Program-made: the position numbers and the translations under genes
Notes under the pieces: model-generated
Databases searched by the model: none
Seen by the model: only the letters and a program-made list of their open reading frames with translations
What the model was told of the DNA's origin: nothing
Origin: Akkermansiaceae bacterium
Lineage (GTDB): Bacteria > Verrucomicrobiota > Verrucomicrobiia > Verrucomicrobiales > Akkermansiaceae
Length of the DNA: 64,000 nucleotides
NCBI GenBank assembly: GCA_013041925.1
Contig: JABDRB010000013.1
Span: 62,001 to 126,000, forward strand
Reading direction: 5' to 3'
In this document: one piece after another, positions 57,928 through 64,000 of the stretch
Layout of the letters: the number at the start of each line of letters is the position of its first letter
Position numbering within the stretch: the first letter of the stretch is position 1

Positions 57928-59064
57928 TCAACCGGTGACCGGCACGTAGCGGGTAATCACGTCGACCACTTCAGCCACGTCATCGGTGCAGTGAAGCTGG
58001 TCGGCATACGCCATCCCCTCCGCCAACTGACAGATACAGTCGAACAGCATGGTCTCGTCCTTGTAACGATTTTCACCCAAAAAAACCATCGGGCTAATCA
58101 CATCAAAGGTGACGTAATGGTTCTGCGTGGCATCCATAAAGATTTCCTGCGTCGTGCCAGCACTTCCGGGTGCGTAAATCACACCATAGGTCGCAATCGC
58201 GAGCAATCCATCTTCGCGGATGCTGTTGGAAAAATACTTGGCAATGTGACGTGAGAAAAGATTGGTCGGCTCGTGCCCGTAAAACCATGTTGGCACCGCC
58301 AGACTGGAACTTCCATTTGGGTGTAAATCAATCACCTCCTGGGCACACTGCATGTAGCCGTCATCGGTGTAGATGGGTGCGCGAGCGAGCACAGCCAATG
58401 CTTGCTCAAGCAGATCATCATCCGCATTGGCCATCCACGCGCCAAGGTTGGCGGCCTCCATCGTTCCCGGTCCACCGCCAGAGGCAATATAAAATCCTGC
58501 ACGGGTCAACGCACGGGCGATGCTGGCAATTTTCCGAAAATATGGGTCGGTTCGTGGGGTGCTATGCCCACCCATGATCCCCACAACTTTTTTCTTCCCA
58601 TCACGTTCCACCCGCCCGTCCAGCAAATCGTGCAGGGCATCATCGATCGCGTGATCGTGGATCCTCTGGGTCATCGACTCGATCACGTCAGGCCGATTCC
58701 CACCCTTGTGATGAAAATGATCATAGATCCGTTTATCCAAGCTTTCATCGACCTCCTCGGTCCACCCCTGCATCAGTTCTTCACGGGAGTAGAGGCTGTG
58801 CCGGTTCGGGTGATACGGCAGCCCGGTAACTCGTGGAAAAATCATCGCCCCCTTGAGTCGAAGTGATTCCAAATCCAGATCATCGGGAAACCGACAGCCG
58901 AGAAACACGGCACCACTACAACGCAGCGTTGCCCAGTCGATCTCTTCACGTCTCAGATCCAAGCCCTGCACCACCGCGCAGTTGAGCTGGCCGTTTTGAC
59001 GGAAAAGGGCAGAAAACGTATCAATTTCACGGATGGTCGAACAGGTGGGCATGCTGAGATTCAA
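57928..59064 (-). CDS. LOG-like Rossmann protein, second and longer type
   Basis: A 378-residue protein. The middle carries the LOG-like nucleotide loop (GGGPGTMEAANLGAW) and, instead of P-G-G-x-G-T, the variant P-G-S-A-G-T-T-Q-E at the catalytic position. An N-terminal segment of about 160 residues is not recognised. It follows hpt by 9 bases, so the two are cotranscribed, which points to nucleotide salvage. It is not the same type as the LOG-family protein at 2587-3690. Confidence 0.7.
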   Translation of the reverse strand: MNLSMPTCSTIREIDTFSALFRQNGQLNCAVVQGLDLRREEIDWATLRCSGAVFLGCRFPDDLDLESLRLKGAMIFPRVTGLPYHPNRHSLYSREELMQGWTEEVDESLDKRIYDHFHHKGGNRPDVIESMTQRIHDHAIDDALHDLLDGRVERDGKKKVVGIMGGHSTPRTDPYFRKIASIARALTRAGFYIASGGGPGTMEAANLGAWMANADDDLLEQALAVLARAPIYTDDGYMQCAQEVIDLHPNGSSSLAVPTWFYGHEPTNLFSRHIAKYFSNSIREDGLLAIATYGVIYAPGSAGTTQEIFMDATQNHYVTFDVISPMVFLGENRYKDETMLFDCICQLAEGMAYADQLHCTDDVAEVVDVITRYVPVTG

Positions 59065-59073
59065 TTTAAGATT

Positions 59074-59619
59074 TTAGCCAATGACACTCTGCTTGAGAAT
59101 GCCGACGTATGGGAGGTTACGATATCGCCCACGGTAGTCGAGACCGTAACCCACGACAAATTCATCACCGATCACAAATCCCGTGTAGTCGGCGGCCATT
59201 ACTTCTTCCCTCGGGATGTCTTTGGCTAATAAAACGCAGGTTTTCACCTCGGCCGCCCCCTGCTGCTTGAGTTTCTCCATAACGGCATCCAACGTCCGCC
59301 CCGTATCAAGGATATCATCCAGAATGAGGACATGACGCCCAGCCACGTCCGGCAGGGTATGATCGAGAAACGACACCACACCACTGCTTTCCGTCCCGCC
59401 GTGGTAGCTGGCAACATTCAAACACTCGATCTCCATGGAAAGCGGCACCCGGCGTAGTAAATCCGCCATAAAAAGAACTGCTCCTTTAAGCAAAGCCACC
59501 ACCACCATCGACTCCCCTTCAAAATCCGCCATCACTTTCTCCGCCAACACATCGAGACGCTTTTTAATCACCTCCTCGTCGATCAATACTTTTTCGATAT
59601 CCTGATGCATGTGCCCCAT
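59074..59619 (-). CDS. hpt: hypoxanthine phosphoribosyltransferase
   Basis: A 181-residue enzyme that salvages hypoxanthine and guanine to IMP and GMP. The PRPP-binding motif reads LILDDILDTGRTL, and the substrate loop V-V-A-L-L-K-G-A and C-terminal F-V-I-G-D-E-F-V-V-G-Y-G-L-D-Y are conserved. It is followed in the same direction by the LOG-like gene. It diverges from the M20 peptidase gene. Confidence 0.93.
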   Translation of the reverse strand: MGHMHQDIEKVLIDEEVIKKRLDVLAEKVMADFEGESMVVVALLKGAVLFMADLLRRVPLSMEIECLNVASYHGGTESSGVVSFLDHTLPDVAGRHVLILDDILDTGRTLDAVMEKLKQQGAAEVKTCVLLAKDIPREEVMAADYTGFVIGDEFVVGYGLDYRGRYRNLPYVGILKQSVIG

Positions 59620-59674
59620 CTAAGACCAAAGCCCGAAACACAAAAAGGTAAATATCCCTGTGATCGTCATCAGC

Positions 59675-59695
59675 ATTTAGTATTTAGTATTTAGA
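59675..59695 (+). repeat. 7-bp tandem repeat upstream of the M20 peptidase
   Basis: ATTTAGT, ATTTAGT, ATTTAGA in tandem between divergent hpt and the peptidase, AT-rich and near the peptidase start (59717). Confidence 0.6.
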
Positions 59696-59716
59696 TTTTC
59701 ACGCTTAAACTCCCGC

Positions 59717-60859
59717 ATGCCCAACGACGTCACCTCCCTGCTCCAGTCCCTGATCCGCATCCCCAGTGTGAATCCCGACTATGCCCCTGGCACCGATCAG
59801 ACCGGCGAGGCGGCGATGGCCGACTACGTCCAGCGCTACTTGGAAAAGATCGGGTTTGCGGTTACTCAGGAAGAAATCCTCCCCGGACGCCCTAATGTCA
59901 TGGCACGCGCGCCCTTTGAGGGAACGGGCCCCGACCTCCGGCCACGCATCCTGTTCGGGCCGCATCTTGATACCGTCACGATCATCGGCATGACCATCGA
60001 TCCCTTCGGAGGAGACATTTCCGATGGCAAAATTCATGGCCGTGGCGCCAGTGACACCAAGGGCCCGATGGCCGCCATGCTCCAGGCCCTGAGCCACTGC
60101 CGTGAGCTCCTCGCCACCCTGCCAGTGGCCGTCGACTTCGTCGGCTTCATGGGCGAAGAGGCATCTCAGCATGGATCAAAACACTTCGCCAAGCACCATG
60201 CCCATGAATATGCGTTTGCCCTCGTCGGCGAACCCACGTCACTCAACATCGTCCACGTCACCAAAGGCTCACTCTGGGCAACACTCACCACCACCGGCAA
60301 GGCCGCTCACGCCTCCCAACCCGAGACGGGTGAAAATGCCATCCTCAAGCTGACCCGGGCACTCGACCTCATGGACCAACACCTCGTTGCCAAACTCGCC
60401 TCCTACCAACACCCGGTGCTTGATCGAACCACCCTCAACATCGCCACCATCAAGGGAGGAACCCTCGCTAATATCGTCCCCGACCACGCCACGGCTCAGA
60501 TCGATATCCGCACCACCCCATCCATCTATCAGGCAGGCGGCGCATTGTCCGTGCTGGAAAAATTCATCTCCGACCACCATCTCCCCGTCTGCATCGAAAA
60601 ATCACATGAAAACCCGCCGATGGAAACCGCCGCAGACAACCCGTGGATTCAACAGATGCAATCAGCCAACCCCACATCAAAACCAGTAGGTGCCCCATGG
60701 TTTTCAGACGCCGCCCACCTCACCGCCGCGGGCGTCCCGTCAGTTTGCATCGGTCCGGGCGGGATCGAGCAAGCCCACACCAAAGACGAATTCATCCAAA
60801 TTGACGACCTCGAATCTGGCGTCGATCATTTCGAACGTTTCATCAGGTCGCTTGCTTAA
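59717..60859 (+). CDS. M20-family metallopeptidase (ArgE/DapE-like deacylase)
   Basis: A 380-residue zinc hydrolase. It has the first metal His in GPHLDTV, the bridging Asp in GRGASDTKGPMAAML, the catalytic Glu/metal Glu in FMGEEAS and a dimerisation lid domain with G-K-A-A-H-A-S-Q-P. The final ligand His lies near the C-terminus (EQAHTKDEFI). Relatives deacylate N-acetylornithine, succinyl-diaminopimelate or small peptides; the substrate here is not decided. Confidence 0.9.
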   Translation: MPNDVTSLLQSLIRIPSVNPDYAPGTDQTGEAAMADYVQRYLEKIGFAVTQEEILPGRPNVMARAPFEGTGPDLRPRILFGPHLDTVTIIGMTIDPFGGDISDGKIHGRGASDTKGPMAAMLQALSHCRELLATLPVAVDFVGFMGEEASQHGSKHFAKHHAHEYAFALVGEPTSLNIVHVTKGSLWATLTTTGKAAHASQPETGENAILKLTRALDLMDQHLVAKLASYQHPVLDRTTLNIATIKGGTLANIVPDHATAQIDIRTTPSIYQAGGALSVLEKFISDHHLPVCIEKSHENPPMETAADNPWIQQMQSANPTSKPVGAPWFSDAAHLTAAGVPSVCIGPGGIEQAHTKDEFIQIDDLESGVDHFERFIRSLA

Positions 60860-60869
60860 AAGACACCCC

Positions 60870-61208
60870 CTAACGTTTCTTCTTTCTCTTCCCCCGCTGA
60901 GCTTCACGCTGTTGGTGGTTTTTTTCCTGTTGGCGAAAGACAGGAAGGAGTTGATGTTCCATCCAAGCAAAGGCTTCATCAAGGCCTGACTCCTCATAGA
61001 TGCGACCAATCAGGGCCTCCACCGAGGTGGCATTGCCAATGTTACGAAGGAAATCGTTCGAGGTGCAACGGACAAACATTTCGCCATCCATCCGCCCTTG
61101 CTCATTGAGGATAAGTTTGCGCATGTAGAGGGCGAGCACGGCATCGCCGACCCAGGCTTCCTCACGTTCCTGCATCAGGTCTTTATCCAATTTTTTAGGG
61201 GCGGCCAT
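60870..61208 (-). CDS. mini-RNase III-like protein
   Basis: A 112-residue protein with the RNase III helix D-A-V-L-A-L-Y-M-R and the following F-V-R-C-T-S-N...A-T-S-V-E-A-L-I-G segment. No double-strand RNA-binding domain follows; the C-terminus is a basic tail (GKRKKKR). MrnC-type enzymes trim 23S rRNA precursors. The GGAG upstream of the ATG supports this start. It converges on the M20 gene. Confidence 0.68.
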   Translation of the reverse strand: MAAPKKLDKDLMQEREEAWVGDAVLALYMRKLILNEQGRMDGEMFVRCTSNDFLRNIGNATSVEALIGRIYEESGLDEAFAWMEHQLLPVFRQQEKNHQQREAQRGKRKKKR

Positions 61209-61317
61209 GTATTTTCTCTCCGTTTAATGTGATCATATTGATTCCCATCGATCGATCCGCTCAGCAAGCGGATCCCATGATCGACGACAGCATTTTACCG
61301 TCGTTTTTCTGCCTCGT

Positions 61318-61890
61318 TCATTCTGACTTCTCCATCTCCGCCCTCAGGGCAGACTCTGACTCGGCATCCCAGTAACCACTCCCGAGCTCCATAAAAACAG
61401 AGGAATAGGGAAGAGCCGTCCGGGTCTTAATCACCAGCACGCGGTAGGCCTTACTGGTATCATTGAGCATGCGCATCAACATCGTATTATCGAGACGTAC
61501 GACCTCACGACCATGCAGTGCCTCGTTCAACTCTTTTTGGTAGTTCTTAATGCCCGGAGCATAGTCGTAGGACACATGATCAATCTCAGAGGTCGCGTAA
61601 ATACGCGGTTTGACGTGATGTTTTTCCTCGATGAGTTGCTCGACGCCATCAAGCACATCGGGAATGTCGCCATCGATCCGAATCACCCGAAGGCCTCGAC
61701 GGCTTTGAATCGGAAATGCCGCTTCAGCGATGACAATCCAGTTGCGCGCGCCCAGATAACCCAACTCATTCCGCAGGGAGCCCAGCCATGGTTGATACGT
61801 CTGCGCACTGTCACCACAGCCTGCAATCATGGTGAACAGGAAAAGCGCAGCAAGTTGGGGGAATCGGTTCAGTCGGAGAAGATGCAGCAT
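61318..61890 (-). CDS. lipoprotein with RbsD/FucU-like fold
   Basis: A 190-residue protein. The signal peptide ends in a canonical lipobox I-A-G-C (FTMIAGCGDS, residue about 25). The mature part follows the RbsD/FucU pattern: L-G-A-R-N-W-I-V-I-A-E-A-A-F-P (cf. LGHxDxIVIADAxFP), a mid segment with V-R-L-D, then V-I-K-T-R-T-A-L-P-Y-S-S-V-F-M-E-L-G-S-G near the end. The catalytic His of the GH-D motif is replaced by Ala. The known enzymes are cytosolic pyranases or mutarotases. The start at 61890 is set by the signal peptide. Confidence 0.55.
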   Translation of the reverse strand: MLHLLRLNRFPQLAALFLFTMIAGCGDSAQTYQPWLGSLRNELGYLGARNWIVIAEAAFPIQSRRGLRVIRIDGDIPDVLDGVEQLIEEKHHVKPRIYATSEIDHVSYDYAPGIKNYQKELNEALHGREVVRLDNTMLMRMLNDTSKAYRVLVIKTRTALPYSSVFMELGSGYWDAESESALRAEMEKSE

Positions 61891-61942
61891 GACAAGCAAC
61901 AGGTTTCGGCTGCCGAAATCTAGCTCACTCAATGAATACTTC

Positions 61943-61970
61943 AATCTGATACTCGATCGAGGATCAGATT
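61943..61970. repeat. 28-bp near-perfect palindrome between phoH and the lipoprotein gene
   Basis: Arms AATCTGATACTCGA (61943-61956) and TCGAGGATCAGATT (61957-61970) pair with one mismatch. It is 52 bases before the lipoprotein start and after the end of phoH. No T run is present on the minus strand, so an operator or a bidirectional hairpin is possible. Confidence 0.6.
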
Positions 61971-62021
61971 TTATACCCTTTGATGGGTGATGTCGGCAAT
62001 CTGACGGGCTAAGTGGTATAA

Positions 62022-63548
62022 CTACATCAACTGAGCCCCAGCTTCCGCCAGCGGGCTTCGTTCACCGCGTGAGAGCGCAACATGACTCGCAAAGGGCTGA
62101 CCTTTAAGCCGATTCCGGGTAAAAACAAGTCCATTGCTTCGGCTATCGACGTATGGATTATCAATCTGTGCCGGGTCACCTACAAGCACGAGCTTGGAGC
62201 CACGTGACATACGCGTCACTACCGTTTTGGCTTCCTGAGGTGTCAACTGCTGCGCTTCATCGAGGATGAAGAAGCGGTTCGGGATCGACCGTCCACGGAT
62301 GTAACAAAGTGCCTCGATCTCAATGACGCCACGTTCGATAAGGTCATCATACGGTTTACTGACCGACTCGGCGACGCTCTCTTTTTTTTGTTTCCTCCGT
62401 GGCCCTTGCTGGGTGACTGGCTGCATCAGCAGGTCAAGCGCATCATAGATCGGCTGCAGCCATGGTTTCATCTTATCATCGAGAGATCCTGGCAAGAAAC
62501 CGAGCTGATCCCCCATAGAAATGACGGGCCGACTGATGGTCAGTCCGTTGTAGCGTCGGTTAAACATTTCGTGCAGTCCAGCGGCGACGGCCACCAGTGT
62601 TTTTCCTGTTCCGGCCTGACCGTAACAAGTGACCAAAGAGATATCAGGGTTGAGCAGGGCATCGATAAGGCATTTCTGGCCAAGATTCAAGGGTTTGAGA
62701 TGATTCCCATCGGGGATACGCAGAACCTCAGGGATCTGCAGCCTGACAAAAATACCATTGGCATCGAGACGCGCCGGCATCGTTTGTTTGTCACCCGCCT
62801 TAAGTAACACATACTGGTTCAAAATGACCTCTTTGCGCCGCGGATGCTCCATTTCAAGCTCCCCTGAACTCGCAAAACGCTGAAGTTCAGCGGGGTCAAC
62901 ATCCACACAATACATGTCATAACTACTCACCTCCGTGGGATCGACTTTATCATTCAGGTAGTCCTGACAATCGATCCCAACCGCGCGTGCCTTAAGTTGC
63001 ATGTTGAGGTCCTTGGTCACCAAAACAACAGGCGCGTCGTTGTGCTCCATGAGCAAAACCGTTGCGGCAAGAATCCGATGATCCACACGCTCGCGATCGG
63101 GAAACACACGCAGAAACTGACCCAGCTCCGCCGAGTTATTCTCACAAAAGTCAGGGTCATAAATCACCAGTCGGATCGTCCCACCCCCATCGGTAGGGAC
63201 ACCGGATGTCACCGCATCACCCGATGCAAACATCTCAATGAGCTTCCGGTGAACTTGACGGGCATTGGCGCCGCGCTCACTTTGCTCACCCTTAAATTTA
63301 TCAAGTTCGGCAAGCACATCCACAGGGATACAGAGGTGATTGTCTTTAAACCGATTCAAACACCCTGGATCGTGCAAAAGCACATTGGTATCAAGGACGT
63401 AGTTTTTAACGACTCCCGAAGGTGCTTGCAGGCCAAATTCCTGGATTCGAGACCTTCTCATACCACGGGCTTTACTGCCGTTAGTGGCTGCTCCAGATTG
63501 ACTTTCCGCGATCGTGTCGGCTTGTTCAGAGTGCTTGGGATGATTCAT
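62022..63548 (-). CDS. PhoH2-type protein (PIN domain plus PhoH ATPase)
   Basis: A 508-residue protein. The N-terminal PIN nuclease domain has acidic D-T-N-V-L-L-H-D and the following V-L-A-E-L-D-K-F. The PhoH ATPase domain has Walker A GQAGTGKT and Walker B ILDEAQQLT. The combination is known as PhoH2, an RNA helicase/RNase of the toxin-like class, here without an obvious antitoxin gene. It is upstream of the RbsD-like lipoprotein. Confidence 0.92.
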   Translation of the reverse strand: MNHPKHSEQADTIAESQSGAATNGSKARGMRRSRIQEFGLQAPSGVVKNYVLDTNVLLHDPGCLNRFKDNHLCIPVDVLAELDKFKGEQSERGANARQVHRKLIEMFASGDAVTSGVPTDGGGTIRLVIYDPDFCENNSAELGQFLRVFPDRERVDHRILAATVLLMEHNDAPVVLVTKDLNMQLKARAVGIDCQDYLNDKVDPTEVSSYDMYCVDVDPAELQRFASSGELEMEHPRRKEVILNQYVLLKAGDKQTMPARLDANGIFVRLQIPEVLRIPDGNHLKPLNLGQKCLIDALLNPDISLVTCYGQAGTGKTLVAVAAGLHEMFNRRYNGLTISRPVISMGDQLGFLPGSLDDKMKPWLQPIYDALDLLMQPVTQQGPRRKQKKESVAESVSKPYDDLIERGVIEIEALCYIRGRSIPNRFFILDEAQQLTPQEAKTVVTRMSRGSKLVLVGDPAQIDNPYVDSRSNGLVFTRNRLKGQPFASHVALSRGERSPLAEAGAQLM

Positions 63549-63637
63549 AAGTTAAATCGTTAACAACGGGTGAATGATCGTATCATTAATGATCAAGATA
63601 ACTTAAGTATCTCTGACATCGGACGATGAGGCAACTC

Positions 63638-64000
63638 TTATTTTCCATCGTTATCGGCCAACTTCATCATAACTTTCTCCCTCAACGAGGCGTAGAGCAC
63701 CTTGCCAAGCGCACTGCGCGGAATACGTCCTAACATGATGACTGATGTGATTCGGCAGACTGGGTGACATGACACATGGTGCCGATCTAGCAGGTCGCCC
63801 AAACCGATCTCGCGATCACAGCAGGCGATCAACCTCTGTCCATTCCGAGCATCAGGCACGGCAACCACCACGAGGTCGTGATTTGCCATAAACTGCGTCG
63901 GCGCGCAATCGATGATCGCGCGTTCCACCTCAGCGAGATTGACCAACTCACCCATGATCTTGACGCAGCGATCGACTCGCCCTTGAACCACGAGTGTATC
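63638..64000 (-). CDS. C-terminal part of an AMP-dependent acyl-CoA ligase/synthetase (5' part outside window)
   Basis: The last 120 codons of an adenylate-forming enzyme. It has the hinge G-R-V-D-R-C-V-K-I-M-G-E-L-V-N, the conserved E-V-E segment and the C-terminal catalytic Lys in R-S-A-L-G-K-V-L. The window cuts it at 64000. The acyl substrate cannot be told from the C-terminal domain alone. Confidence 0.78.
   Translation of the reverse strand, partial: DTLVVQGRVDRCVKIMGELVNLAEVERAIIDCAPTQFMANHDLVVVAVPDARNGQRLIACCDREIGLGDLLDRHHVSCHPVCRITSVIMLGRIPRSALGKVLYASLREKVMMKLADNDGK

Noticed and set aside
59675-59695. ATTTAGT tandem repeat as a regulatory array
   Set aside because: Three copies of an AT-rich heptamer are too little to claim function; listed only as a repeat.

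Overview
The window looks like a chromosome segment of a Verrucomicrobiota bacterium, probably a heterotroph that uses polysaccharides and other sugars. The grounds are a PEP-CTERM protein, a formylglycine-type sulfatase, a DUF6288-type PDZ/HEAT protein, remnants with the C-terminal motif common in verrucomicrobial surface proteins, a gram-negative envelope (beta-barrel protein, lipoproteins, AsmA-like protein), and HPr kinase with HPr and Enzyme I. Assignment to the phylum is inference; no rRNA gene is present. Most genes are C-rich in their coding strand, which produces many long false frames opposite or out of phase.

Layout. 1-13.1 kb is mostly housekeeping: a cut-off NagA-like deacetylase, pgsA, gnd, a LOG-family protein, trpD, a secreted acidic protein of unknown function, a membrane-anchored HEAT-like protein, recQ, pgi, carA and purA. 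At 13.3-14.0 kb there is a BrnT/CopG-like toxin-antitoxin pair and tRNA-Arg(TCT). From 14.0 to about 23.6 kb the texture changes: sulfatase, alpha/beta hydrolase, PEP-CTERM protein, GntR/LacI-type regulator, DUF6288-like protein and a secreted esterase, together with an IS3 orfA fragment and other gene debris. It reads as an accessory carbohydrate island next to the tRNA. 23.7-34.2 kb holds a PgeF/YfiH-like protein, MarR, a lipoprotein, hemH-acpH, an AsmA-like protein, a small membrane protein, an M32 carboxypeptidase, a DUF455/ATP-grasp fusion and a PatB/MalY aminotransferase. Between the last gene of this group's plus strand and the fusion lies a cluster of DnaA-box-like sequences.

34.2-42 kb holds an outer-membrane barrel, a UbiA-family prenyltransferase, hprK-ptsH-ptsI (phosphocarrier regulation, with no sugar-specific EII nearby), infA and a DASS-type transporter. 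infA has no in-frame AUG, GUG or UUG that would give a complete IF-1. Its best start is an AUC behind a strong Shine-Dalgarno. 42-52.4 kb is a xylose locus: a PAS-AraC regulator (translationally coupled to hrpB) diverges from xylA, an MFS transporter, xylB, a sugar-phosphate isomerase and a Gfo/Idh/MocA oxidoreductase. 52.4-57.9 kb has a Cys-rich protein, a TetR regulator with clear palindromic operators in front of itself and of an AhpD-like gene, and a TRAP transporter operon. 57.9-64 kb holds hpt with a second LOG-like gene, an M20 peptidase, a mini-RNase III-like protein, a lipoprotein with an RbsD/FucU-like fold, PhoH2 and a cut-off AMP-dependent ligase.

I found no CRISPR array, complete insertion sequence or obvious phage. 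The observations most worth checking are the AUC start of infA, the DUF455/ATP-grasp fusion, the DnaA-box cluster between convergent genes, the exported RbsD-like lipoprotein and the tRNA-linked carbohydrate island.
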